From: Nocardioides jiangsuensis
GTDB lineage: Bacteria > Actinomycetota > Actinomycetes > Propionibacteriales > Nocardioidaceae
Length of the DNA: 64,000 nt
Assembly: GCF_019679455.1 (NCBI RefSeq)
Contig: NZ_JAIEZQ010000001.1
Span: 248,001-312,000 of the forward strand
Direction of reading: 5' to 3'
Shown: piece after piece, positions 24,996 through 33,281 of the stretch
Numbering within the stretch: the first letter of the stretch is position 1
How the letters are laid out: each line of letters starts with the position of its first letter
Position numbers and translations under genes: made by a program
The notes under the pieces: model-generated
What the model was told of the DNA's origin: nothing
The model's database searches: none
Seen by the model: only the letters and a program-made list of their open reading frames with translations

Positions 24996-26012
24996 ATGCC
25001 GAATGGACTCGATGAGCAGGATGCAGCCGCGGACAGGGATCCGCAGCCCGGCGTCACCCCAGGACCCGGACCGCTGATGGCCATCGGAGGCGCGGAGGAC
25101 AAGCTCGGGAAGCGCACCGTGCTGGCCTCCTTCGTCGAGCACGCGGGCGGTGAGCACGCCCGGATCGCGGTGGTGCCGACCGCCTCGTCGCTCGGCCCGG
25201 AGGTCGTCGAGGTCTACGACGCGCTCTTCCGCAAGCTCGGCGCCGCGGACGTCATCGCCGCACGGCCGGAGACCCGCGAGGAGGCCAACGACCCCGGGCT
25301 CGTCGCCCGGCTCGACACCGTGACCGGCATCTTCATGACCGGCGGAAACCAGCTGAAGCTGTCCGCGGTGATCAGCGGGACCGCGTTCGGCGACGCGATC
25401 AAGGCCGCCCACGAGCGCGGCGTCGTGGTCGCCGGCACCTCCGCCGGCGCCAGCATCCAGTCCTCGCACATGGTGGCCTTCGGCCCCGGCGGCCAGACCC
25501 CCAAGCAGCGGATGACCCAGGTCGCCGCCGGGCTCGGCCTCGTCGACAGCTGCGTGATCGACCAGCACTTCGGCCAGCGCAACCGGTACGGTCGGCTGCT
25601 GATGATCGTCGCGCAGAGCCCCAGCCTCCTCGGCATCGGCGTCGACGAGGACACCGCCGCCGTGATCACCCACACCGGCGGCGAGGACCTGCTCACCGTC
25701 GAGGGCCGCGGAGCGGTCACCATCTTCGACGGCCGCGCGATCGTGTCCAACGCCCACGAGGCCCGCAAGACCGCACCGCTGCTGGCCTCCGGCGTGGTGA
25801 TGCACGTCCTGCCGGAGGGCTCGGTGTTCGACCTCACCGAGCGCCGCCTGGTCCGCCAGCAGGCCGAGGTCGACCCTTCCGAGGCCGAGGAGCTCGCGGT
25901 TGCGGGCCGGGACCTCAGACGCTTGGCTCGTGACATCGCCGCGGGCGACGTGTCCCCCACCCAGCTGCGCCGCCGCCGCGCCCGTCAACACCCCGAAGGA
26001 GAGCGTGCATGA
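24996..26012 (+). CDS. cphB: cyanophycinase
   Basis: 338 aa, peptidase S51 family, cleaves cyanophycin (poly-Asp with Arg side chains) to beta-Asp-Arg. LMAIGGAEDK opening, MTGGNQLKL, nucleophile elbow AGTSAGASIQ, and DQHFGQRNRYGRL. No signal peptide, so it acts in the cytoplasm. The C-terminal 50 residues are Arg-rich. Its stop overlaps the cphA start (ATGA): degradation and synthesis genes form one coupled operon. Confidence 0.93.
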   Translation: MPNGLDEQDAAADRDPQPGVTPGPGPLMAIGGAEDKLGKRTVLASFVEHAGGEHARIAVVPTASSLGPEVVEVYDALFRKLGAADVIAARPETREEANDPGLVARLDTVTGIFMTGGNQLKLSAVISGTAFGDAIKAAHERGVVVAGTSAGASIQSSHMVAFGPGGQTPKQRMTQVAAGLGLVDSCVIDQHFGQRNRYGRLLMIVAQSPSLLGIGVDEDTAAVITHTGGEDLLTVEGRGAVTIFDGRAIVSNAHEARKTAPLLASGVVMHVLPEGSVFDLTERRLVRQQAEVDPSEAEELAVAGRDLRRLARDIAAGDVSPTQLRRRRARQHPEGERA

Positions 26013-28804
26013 CCGAGCAGGTCCGTCCCGCCACCCGCCCGTCGCCCGACCTGGCCATCCTGGAGACCCGCGTCTACCGGGGCGCCAACGTCTGGTCCTA
26101 CGACAAGGCGATCCACCTCGTGGTCGACCTGGGCTCACTGGAGGACTTCCCCACCAACACGCTGCCGGACTTCACCGACAACCTGCTGCAGATGCTCCCG
26201 GGCCTGCGTGAGCACTCGTGCTCCCGCGGCCGCCGCGGCGGGTTCGTCGAGCGCCTGAACGAGGGCACCTGGCTCGGCCATGTCGCCGAGCACATCGCGC
26301 TGTCGCTGCAGCAGGTCGTCGGCCACGACATCCGCCGCGGCAAGACCCGCTCGGTCAAGGGGCAGCGCGGCCGCTACAACGTCATCTACGGGTACGTCGA
26401 CGAGCAGGTCGGGATCGCGGCGGCCCGGCTCGCCGTACGCCTGGTCAACCACCTGGTGCAGGCCGACCCGGAGTTCGACTTCGAGGCCGAGCTCGAGCAG
26501 TTCATCCTCCGCGCCGAGCGCACCGCCTTCGGGCCCTCGACGCAGGCGATCCTCGACGAGGCCGTCTCCCGCGACATCCCCTGGATCCGGCTGAACAAGC
26601 ACTCGCTCGTGCAGCTCGGCCAGGGCGTGCACCAGAAGCGGATCCGCGCCACGATGACCTCGGCGACCAGCGCGATCGCGGTCGACGTGGCCTCCGACAA
26701 GGACCTCACCACCCGGCTGCTCGGCGCCGCCGGCCTCCCCGTCCCGAAGCAGGAGTCGGTGCGCACCGCCGACCAGGCCGTCGCGGTCGCGAACCGGATC
26801 GGCTACCCCGTGGTCTGCAAGCCGCTCGACGGCAACCACGGCCGCGGCGTGTGCCTGGACCTCCAGGACGCCGACGACGTCCGCGCCGCCTTCCCGGTCG
26901 CGCAGGACCAGTCGCGCCGCGGCTGGGTCATCGTCGAGTCGTTCATCACCGGCCGCGACTACCGCTGCCTGATCATCGACGGCAAGCTCGCCGCGGTCGC
27001 CGAGCGCGTGCCCGCGCACGTGGTCGGCGACGGGCACAGCACCGTCGAGCAGCTCGTCGAGCTCACCAACGCCGACCCGCGCCGCGGCGTGGGGCACGAG
27101 AAGGTGCTCACCCGGATCAAGGTCGACGACGCCGCGGTCGGGCTGCTCGCCGACCAGGGCTACAAGCTCGGGGACGTCCCGCCGGCCGGCGAGATGGTGA
27201 AGCTGACCCTGACGGGCAACATGTCGACCGGCGGCATCTCCATCGACCGCACCTTCGAGGCGCACCCGGAGAACGTCGAGATCGCCGAGGAGGCGGCCCG
27301 CGTGATCGGGCTCGACATCGCCGGCATCGACTTCATCTGTCCCGACATCACCGAGCCGGTCCGCGAGACCGGCGGCGCAATCTGCGAGGTCAACGCCGCC
27401 CCCGGCTTCCGGATGCACACGCACCCGACCATCGGCGACCCGCAGTTCATCTCCAAGCCGGTGGTGGACATGCTCTTCCCGCCGGGCGCCGCGAGCCGGA
27501 TCCCGATCGTCGCGGTCACCGGCACCAACGGCAAGACCACCACCTCGCGGATGATCTCCCACATCTTCAAGGGGATGGGTCGCAAGGTCGGGATGACCTC
27601 CACCGACGGCGTGGTCATCGACGAGCGGCTCGTGATCCGCGCCGACGCCTCGGGCCCGAAGTCGGCCCGGATGGTGCTGCAGAACCCCCGCGTGGACTTC
27701 GCGGTGTTCGAGGTGGCCCGCGGCGGCATCCTGCGCGAGGGCCTCGGCTACGAGCGCAACGACGTCGCGGTGGTGCTCAACGTGCAGCCCGACCACCTCG
27801 GCCTGCGCGGCATCGACACCGTCGAGCAGCTCGCCGACGTCAAGGCCGTCCTGGTCGAGGCCGTGCCGCGCGACGGCCACGCGGTGCTCAACGCCGACGA
27901 CCCGCTGGTGCGGGAGATGCGGCGACGCTGCTCGGGCCAGGTGGTCTGGTTCAGCATGGAGGAGCCCGGCTCCGAGGCCCGCGAGATGATCGACAAGCAC
28001 TGCCGCCGCGGCGGCAAGGCCCTGGTCCTCGAGCCCAGCGAGCGCGGCGAGATGATCGTGGTCAAGCACGGCCGCCGTGAGATGCAGCTGGCCTGGACCC
28101 ACCTGCTGCCGGCCACGTTCGGCGGCCGGGCCCGGATGAACGTGCAGAACACCCTGGCCGCGGCGGCTGCGGCGTTCGCCTCCGGCGCCCCGCTGCACGA
28201 CATCCGGCAGGGCCTCCGGTCGTTCTCGACGAACTACTACCTCTCCCCCGGCCGGCTCAACGAGGTGGAGGTCAACGGCACCCACGTGATCGTCGACTAC
28301 TGCCACAACGCCCCGGGCATGCGGATGCTCGGCGACTTCGTGGACCGGGTCGGTGAGTCGCTGAGCAGCACGAGCGAGCTGGGCAAGCCGTCCCGGATCG
28401 GCGTGATCGCCACCGCGGGCGACCGCCGCGACGACGACATGCGCGAGCTCGGGTCGGTCGCCGCCCAGCACTTCGACGTGCTCGTGGTCCGCGAGGACGT
28501 CGCCCTGCGCGGCCGGGATCGGGGTCAGACCGCCGAGCTGGTCGCCGAGGGCGTCCGGTCGGCGATCGCGGACGGTGCCCGCTGCCGGCAGGTCGAGGTC
28601 ATCCACGAGGAGATCGAGGCCGTGCACCACGCGATGTCGCGGGCCAACCCCGGCGACCTCGTCGTCCTGTGCGTCGACAAGCACTCCGCGGTGATGGGCG
28701 AGCTGGAGAGCTGGTCCAAGCAGGCCCAGGCCGGGTCCGGCCCGGACGACACCACGGTCGGCGACCCGGACTTCAGCCCGCCGAGCCCTCCCGCGCAGCC
28801 TTGA
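26009..28804 (+). CDS. cphA: cyanophycin synthetase
   Basis: 931 aa, non-ribosomal polymerisation of Asp and Arg into the storage polymer cyanophycin. N-terminal CphA-specific domain (residues 1-210, ILETRVYRGANVWSYDKAIH), ATP-grasp domain about 220-485 (ATTRLLG-type glycine loop, VCKPLDGNHGRGVCLDL, AICEVNAAPGFRMH), then the Mur ligase-like domain with VTGTNGKTTTSRM near residue 505, VARGGILREGLGY and VIVDYCHNAPGM. Both catalytic halves look intact. Tail-to-tail overlap of 32 bp with the CphA-like gene on the other strand. Confidence 0.95.
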   Translation: MTEQVRPATRPSPDLAILETRVYRGANVWSYDKAIHLVVDLGSLEDFPTNTLPDFTDNLLQMLPGLREHSCSRGRRGGFVERLNEGTWLGHVAEHIALSLQQVVGHDIRRGKTRSVKGQRGRYNVIYGYVDEQVGIAAARLAVRLVNHLVQADPEFDFEAELEQFILRAERTAFGPSTQAILDEAVSRDIPWIRLNKHSLVQLGQGVHQKRIRATMTSATSAIAVDVASDKDLTTRLLGAAGLPVPKQESVRTADQAVAVANRIGYPVVCKPLDGNHGRGVCLDLQDADDVRAAFPVAQDQSRRGWVIVESFITGRDYRCLIIDGKLAAVAERVPAHVVGDGHSTVEQLVELTNADPRRGVGHEKVLTRIKVDDAAVGLLADQGYKLGDVPPAGEMVKLTLTGNMSTGGISIDRTFEAHPENVEIAEEAARVIGLDIAGIDFICPDITEPVRETGGAICEVNAAPGFRMHTHPTIGDPQFISKPVVDMLFPPGAASRIPIVAVTGTNGKTTTSRMISHIFKGMGRKVGMTSTDGVVIDERLVIRADASGPKSARMVLQNPRVDFAVFEVARGGILREGLGYERNDVAVVLNVQPDHLGLRGIDTVEQLADVKAVLVEAVPRDGHAVLNADDPLVREMRRRCSGQVVWFSMEEPGSEAREMIDKHCRRGGKALVLEPSERGEMIVVKHGRREMQLAWTHLLPATFGGRARMNVQNTLAAAAAAFASGAPLHDIRQGLRSFSTNYYLSPGRLNEVEVNGTHVIVDYCHNAPGMRMLGDFVDRVGESLSSTSELGKPSRIGVIATAGDRRDDDMRELGSVAAQHFDVLVVREDVALRGRDRGQTAELVAEGVRSAIADGARCRQVEVIHEEIEAVHHAMSRANPGDLVVLCVDKHSAVMGELESWSKQAQAGSGPDDTTVGDPDFSPPSPPAQP

Positions 28805-30473
28805 CCTTCACGCGCAGGGTGTCGGGGTCGTCGACCGTGAAGCCCTGCGCGGCCAGCCAGTCGTAGACGCCCTGGCGGTCCTCGTGGCACATCAGCCCCA
28901 CCACGTCACCGGGTCGGGCCTGGGCCACGAGGGCCTCGAGGCCGGCGACCTCGGTCGGGTACGACGGCACGTCGGTCACCCCGACCCGGGCCGCACCGGC
29001 GCGGAACAGCGCGTCGAGCTCGTCGGTGGTGCGCCCGCGCAGGTAGCCCGCCTTGTGCGCGACCGCCACCACGTCGGCGTCGCGGGCGCCCATCTCGCCG
29101 AGCCGGTCGACGAGGTCGTCGGTGCGGTCGCCCACGGCGCCGAGGCCGAGCAGCAGCCGGCAGCCGGGGCGCCGTACGCCGTTCATGATCTCGGTGAGCG
29201 CCTCGAGCCCGGCCTCGTTGTGCGCGAGGTCGACCACGACGCTCACGTCCTCGCGGGAGAAGAAGTTCATGCGGCCCGGGTTGTGCTGCGGGTCCGGCCG
29301 GAACGTGGTGAGCCCCTCTCGCACCACCTCGCGTGACAGGCCCACCGCCAGCGCGGCCGAGGCAGCGGCGAGCGCGTTCTCCACGTTGAACCGGGACAGC
29401 CCGGCCAGGGTCATCGGGATGTCGACGACCTCGACGATCGGGTCGGGGTCGCCGTCGGCGGTGAGCACGCTCAGCCAGCCGTCGATGACCGTGGTGGCCC
29501 GGCCGCCCTCGCTCAGCACCTCGCGCACGGCGGGCGAGTCGGGGTCGCGGGAGAACACCCAGGGCCGGGCGCGCAGCGTCGTACGCATGGCGAGCACCCG
29601 GGGATCGTCGGCGTTGAGCACCGCCCAGCCGTCGGCGCGGGTGATCCGCGGGACCACGCCCTTGACCTCGGCGAGCTGGTCGAGGGTGTCGATGCCGTGC
29701 AGCCCGAGGTGGTCGGCGGAGACGTTGGTGACCACGGAGACGTTGTTGTAGGCCAGGCCGATGCCCTTGAGCAGGATGCCGCCGCGGGCGGTCTCGGTGA
29801 CCGCGAGCTCGACCTCCTTGTGCGCGAGGACCCTCCCCGCGCCGCTCGGGCCGGAGTAGTCACCGGGCTCGACCAGGACCCCGTCGACGTAGATCCCGTC
29901 GGTGCTCGACCAGCCCACGTGCATGCCCTGGGTGCGCGCGATGTGCGCGACCATCCGCGAGGTGGTGGTCTTGCCGTTGGTGCCGGTGATCGCGACCACG
30001 GGCACCTTCGGCTTCAGCGTCGTGGGCCCGGGGCCCGGCTCGGACTCCCGGACCTTCCGTGCCGCTTCGTCCACCAGGCCCTCGAGGTCGGCGGTGGGCA
30101 GCGCGTCGAGCACCTCGGCGACGGCCCGGCCGAGCGCCTGCGCACGCAGCCGGTTGCGCCACGGGTAGGCGACCACGATCCGGTGCACGTCGTTCGTGGT
30201 GCGCACCCGCACGCCGAGCCGGCTGGTGCCGGCCTCGACGGCGACCGCCCGCACCAGGCGGGCCACCGCGCGGGTGGCGAACCGCTGCCGGAACCCGGTG
30301 CCCGCAGCCCCGGGACGGGCCTTGGTCAGGCCGATCCGCGAGGCGAACCGGGAGGCCCGGGCCTCGTCGGCCTCGACCAGGCCGGTCAGGTCCAGCGTCA
30401 GCTTGATCGCTGCGCGCGGGAAGTAGAGGTTGGGCCCCTCGAGGACCCGGAGCTCGACGAGTGAGGAAGACAC
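28773..30473 (-). CDS. CphA-like Mur ligase lacking the ATP-grasp domain
   Basis: 566 aa. Residues 1-155 resemble the N-terminal domain of CphA (LRVLEGPNLYFPRAAIKLTL compares with ETRVYRGANVWSYDKAIHLV). The chain then goes straight to a Mur ligase domain: ITGTNGKTTTSRM near residue 165, TARGGILLKGIGLAYNNV, SADHLGLHGIDT, and VVVDLAHNEAG. The ATP-grasp domain that adds Asp in CphA is absent, so it cannot by itself make cyanophycin. It may ligate an amino acid to an Asp-containing acceptor or to a cyanophycin product (inference). Convergent with, and overlapping, cphA. Confidence 0.85.
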   Translation of the reverse strand: MSSSLVELRVLEGPNLYFPRAAIKLTLDLTGLVEADEARASRFASRIGLTKARPGAAGTGFRQRFATRAVARLVRAVAVEAGTSRLGVRVRTTNDVHRIVVAYPWRNRLRAQALGRAVAEVLDALPTADLEGLVDEAARKVRESEPGPGPTTLKPKVPVVAITGTNGKTTTSRMVAHIARTQGMHVGWSSTDGIYVDGVLVEPGDYSGPSGAGRVLAHKEVELAVTETARGGILLKGIGLAYNNVSVVTNVSADHLGLHGIDTLDQLAEVKGVVPRITRADGWAVLNADDPRVLAMRTTLRARPWVFSRDPDSPAVREVLSEGGRATTVIDGWLSVLTADGDPDPIVEVVDIPMTLAGLSRFNVENALAAASAALAVGLSREVVREGLTTFRPDPQHNPGRMNFFSREDVSVVVDLAHNEAGLEALTEIMNGVRRPGCRLLLGLGAVGDRTDDLVDRLGEMGARDADVVAVAHKAGYLRGRTTDELDALFRAGAARVGVTDVPSYPTEVAGLEALVAQARPGDVVGLMCHEDRQGVYDWLAAQGFTVDDPDTLRVKVKAAREGSAG

Positions 30474-30514
30474 CCCGGCACGCTACCCGAGCGTCTCCGG
30501 CGATGTTCCGGCGG

Positions 30515-31285
30515 TCAGGCCCCCATCGCGTGGTAGCCGCCGTCGACGTGCACGATCTCGCCCGTCGTCGCCGGGAAGAAGTCCGAGAGCAGGGCCACGA
30601 CGGCCTTCGCCGTCGGCTCGTGGTCCTTCTCGTCCCAGCCGAGGGGCGCGCGGTCGCTCCACATGGACTCGAGCTCCTCGAAGCCCGGGATCGCCTTCGC
30701 CGCCAGCGTCTTGAGCGGGCCCGCGGACACGAGGTTGACCCGGATGCCCTGGGGGCCGAGGTCCCGGGCGAGGTAACGCGAGCAGGACTCCAGCCCCGCC
30801 TTGGCGACGCCCATCCAGTCGTACGCCGGCCACGCGACGGTCGCGTCGAAGGTCATCCCGACCACCGAGCCGCCCGAGCCCATCAGCGGCAGGCAGGCGT
30901 TGGAGAGCGAGGCCAGGGAGTACGCCGACACCTGCACGGCCTGCGCCACGTCCGGCCACGGGCCGGTGAGGAACTTGCCGCCGAGCAGCGTCTCGGGGTT
31001 GCCGTAGGCGATCGAGTGCACGACCCCGTCGAGCCCGTCCACGTGCTCGCGGAGCAGCTCGGGGAGCCGGTCGAGGTGCTCCTGGTCGGTGACGTCGAGC
31101 TCGACCACCGGCGTCTCCTTGGGGAGCCGGCTCACGATCCGCTTGGTGATGCCCAGCGCGCGCCCGAAGTTGGAGACCACGACCGTGGCCCCCTGCTCCT
31201 GCGCCACGCGCGCCACCGCGAACCCGATGGAGGTGTCCATCGTGACGCCGGCGACCAGGATCCGCTTCCCGTCCAGAATGCCCAT
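30515..31285 (-). CDS. fabI: enoyl-ACP reductase (FabI/InhA type)
   Basis: NADH-dependent reduction of trans-2-enoyl-ACP in fatty-acid elongation. 256 aa, atypical short-chain dehydrogenase: GVTMDTSIGFAVA coenzyme loop, VHSIAYGNP, catalytic Tyr and Lys in YDWMGVAKAGL (Y-x6-K), and SAGPLKTLAA. 99 bp downstream of fabG in the order of the mycobacterial fabG1-inhA operon, so this is the probable isoniazid-target homologue. Confidence 0.95.
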   Translation of the reverse strand: MGILDGKRILVAGVTMDTSIGFAVARVAQEQGATVVVSNFGRALGITKRIVSRLPKETPVVELDVTDQEHLDRLPELLREHVDGLDGVVHSIAYGNPETLLGGKFLTGPWPDVAQAVQVSAYSLASLSNACLPLMGSGGSVVGMTFDATVAWPAYDWMGVAKAGLESCSRYLARDLGPQGIRVNLVSAGPLKTLAAKAIPGFEELESMWSDRAPLGWDEKDHEPTAKAVVALLSDFFPATTGEIVHVDGGYHAMGA

Positions 31286-31384
31286 GCTCGTCGTACTCCC
31301 TCGTCAGGTGCTGCTGTCGGTGCTGCTGTCAGGTGGCCGCGCGTCGCGCGGCCGCGGCCTCCGGGCCGGGGTCGGTGACCGGGG

Positions 31385-32089
31385 TCAGTGGCCCATGCCG
31401 AGGCCGCCGTCGACGGGGATCACCGCGCCGGTCACGTAGGCGGCGCCGTCCGAGGCGAGCCACACGACCGTGGAGGCGACCTCGTCGGAGGTGGCGTAGC
31501 GCCCCAGCGGGATCTGCGCCTTGTACTCCGCCTTCTTCTCCTCCGGCAGGACCTCGGTCATCTCGGTCTCGACGAAGCCGGGGGCGACCACGTTCGCGGT
31601 GATCGAGCGGCTGCCCAGCTCGCGCGCGAGCGAGCGGGCCATCCCGACCAGGCCGGACTTGCTGGCCGCGTAGTTGACCTGGCCGGCCGAGCCGAGCATG
31701 CCGACCACGGAGGAGATGAAGACGATCCGTCCGCGACGCAGCCGCAGCATGCCCTTCGCGGCGCGCTTGGCGACCCGGAACGAGCCGGTCAGGTTGGTGT
31801 CGATGACCGAGGACCACTCGTCGTCGCTCATCCGGAGCACGAGGGTGTCCTTGGTGATCCCGGCGTTGGCGACGAGCACCTCGACCGGGCCCTGCTTCTC
31901 CTCGATCTCGGCGAACGCGGCGTCCACCGCGGCGGCGTCGGTGACGTCGCACTGCACCGCGAGGAAGCCCTCGGGCGGCTCGCCGCTGCGGTAGGTGATC
32001 GCCACCTGGTCGCCCGCGGCCTTGAACGCCTCCGCGATGGCGCGGCCGATGCCGCGGTTTCCGCCGGTCACCAGAACCGATCTGCTCAC
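31385..32089 (-). CDS. fabG: 3-oxoacyl-ACP reductase
   Basis: NADPH-dependent reductase of fatty-acid synthesis, 234 aa, short-chain dehydrogenase. TGGNRGIGRAIAE, ANAGITKD, catalytic Ser in ISSVVGM, YAASKSG with catalytic Tyr and Lys, and VAPGFVETEMT. GTG at 32089 with GAGAGGG upstream. First gene of a fabG-fabI unit. Confidence 0.95.
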   Translation of the reverse strand: MSRSVLVTGGNRGIGRAIAEAFKAAGDQVAITYRSGEPPEGFLAVQCDVTDAAAVDAAFAEIEEKQGPVEVLVANAGITKDTLVLRMSDDEWSSVIDTNLTGSFRVAKRAAKGMLRLRRGRIVFISSVVGMLGSAGQVNYAASKSGLVGMARSLARELGSRSITANVVAPGFVETEMTEVLPEEKKAEYKAQIPLGRYATSDEVASTVVWLASDGAAYVTGAVIPVDGGLGMGH

Positions 32090-32187
32090 AGCCGTTCCCT
32101 CTCGTCGCCGCGTCCCCCGTGGGGCAGGTGCCTCGGACGCTATCGGCTACTGATGGGTACTCCGAATCACCGGGCCCGGAGCGGGCG

Positions 32188-32400
32188 TCAGTCGTCCTCG
32201 AGGCGGAACCCGAGCTTCAGGCCGACCTGGAAGTGCTCGACGGTCTCGTCCTTGACCTGGCCGCGGATCTGGGTGACCTCGAACCAGTCGAGGTGGCGCA
32301 GCGTCCGCGACGCACGCTCGATGCCGTTGCGGATCGCCTGGTCGATGCCGTCGGGAGAGGTGCCGACGATCTCGGTGACGCGGTAGGTGCGGTTGGTCAT
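32188..32400 (-). CDS. dodecin family flavoprotein
   Basis: 70 aa, the usual dodecin size. RVTEIVGTSPDGIDQAI and LDWFEVTQIRGQVKD, with the Trp that stacks on flavin. Dodecamers store riboflavin, FMN or CoA in the cytoplasm. Separate from fabG by about 100 bp without a clear promoter in between. Divergent from the DUF3099 gene. Confidence 0.93.
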   Translation of the reverse strand: MTNRTYRVTEIVGTSPDGIDQAIRNGIERASRTLRHLDWFEVTQIRGQVKDETVEHFQVGLKLGFRLEDD

Positions 32401-32480
32401 GGCTGCTCCTCGTGTCTGGGCGTGCGGTCAGGGCCGATGCTAGTGGTCTGGCACCCGGTGAGGCATGACCACCTTCGACG

Positions 32481-32486
32481 TACGGT
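32481..32486 (+). promoter_or_regulatory. leaderless -10 box
   Basis: TACGGT, 6 nt before ATG 32493. Confidence 0.5.
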
Positions 32487-32492
32487 GGGGTC

Positions 32493-32786
32493 ATGGGCAG
32501 GCACGACTCCGACGCTGTTCGGATCACCTCGGCCACGCGAAGCCACAGCGACGACATCGCCTCGCGGCAGCGTCGCTACGTCATCTCCATGACCATCCGC
32601 ACCGTGTGCTTCCTGCTCGCCGTCGTCTTCGCGGGCGGCTTCCTCATGTGGATCTTCATCATCGCGTCGTTCGTGCTGCCCTACGTGGCCGTGGTCGTCG
32701 CCAACGCCGGAGCCGCGCCGGATCCGGGCGGGCCGGAGGACTTCGACCCGGGCCGCAAGCAGATCGAGCCGCCCCGCGAAATGTAG
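32493..32786 (+). CDS. DUF3099 membrane protein
   Basis: 97 aa, actinobacterial DUF3099 protein. ITSATRSHSDDIASRQRRY at the N-terminus, two hydrophobic helices (residues 32-72), and a polar Pro/Glu-rich tail. Function unknown. Leaderless start, single gene. Confidence 0.85.
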   Translation: MGRHDSDAVRITSATRSHSDDIASRQRRYVISMTIRTVCFLLAVVFAGGFLMWIFIIASFVLPYVAVVVANAGAAPDPGGPEDFDPGRKQIEPPREM

Positions 32787-32861
32787 TGGTCCAGACACCT
32801 ATAAAGGGCTTGCGCGTGTATGCCCTGCGTTGGTGGAAATGCCAGGGGGGCCGTGCAAGAA

Positions 32862-32955
32862 TCGTCGTCGCGCGGGCTCAGCCTCCCCCGTCTGAGTCCG
32901 CGCCCCACAGTGCCGGACGACTTCCCCCGTGGTCGTCCGGCACTGTTCTTTCTCC
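32862..32955 (+). ncRNA. 6C-type RNA, ending in a terminator
   Basis: Two adjacent hairpins, each with a C-run in the loop. Hairpin 1 (about 32870-32903): stem GCGCGGGCTCAG / CTGAGTCCGCGC (one G-T), loop CCTCCCCCGT. Hairpin 2 (32908-32945): 14-bp perfect stem CAGTGCCGGACGAC / GTCGTCCGGCACTG, loop TTCCCCCGTG, followed by TTCTTTCT. Two stem-loops with loop C-runs define the actinobacterial 6C RNA; these have five Cs per run. The 5' end is a guess from AAGAAT at about 32859. Function of 6C RNA is not established. Confidence 0.7.
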
Positions 32956-32995
32956 GCCGGTCCCCCGCCCGGACGGGGCCTCTTCCGGCGCCGGT

Positions 32996-33001
32996 TAGGG
33001 T
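32996..33001 (+). promoter_or_regulatory. leaderless -10 box
   Basis: TAGGGT, 6 nt before ATG 33008. Confidence 0.5.
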
Positions 33002-33007
33002 CGGGTC

Positions 33008-33244
33008 ATGGACAAGGTCTGCTCCGCGAAGGGGTGCCAGCACGACGCCGGCTGGGCGCTGCTGTGGAACAACCCGAAGCTGCACACGCCGGACCGGCTC
33101 AAGTCCTGGCTGGCCTGCTCGGAGCACCGCGAGAGCCTCGGCGACTTCCTGAAGGCGCGCTCGTTCCTGCGCGACGTGGTGCCGGTGGACGACCCCCGTG
33201 CGGGGGGTGTCGGCGAGCCGGGCACCGGCCTCGGTCCCCGCTAG
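33008..33244 (+). CDS. small conserved actinobacterial protein with Cys/His zinc-like motif
   Basis: 78 aa. MDKVCSAKGCQHDA, WNNPKLHTPDRLKSWLACSEH: C-x4-C … C-x2-H suggests a zinc site. Homologues are widespread in actinobacteria; some carry the misleading label acetone carboxylase. Function unknown. Leaderless start. Confidence 0.8.
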   Translation: MDKVCSAKGCQHDAGWALLWNNPKLHTPDRLKSWLACSEHRESLGDFLKARSFLRDVVPVDDPRAGGVGEPGTGLGPR

Positions 33245-33281
33245 GCGGACGGGCGACAGCAGCGGGCGGAGACGCCCTGGG

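Noticed and set aside
28773-28804. Mis-assembled overlap between cphA and the CphA-like gene
   Set aside because: Both stop codons and C-terminal sequences look natural; a 32-bp tail-to-tail overlap is plausible, and another convergent overlap exists at 35064-35088.
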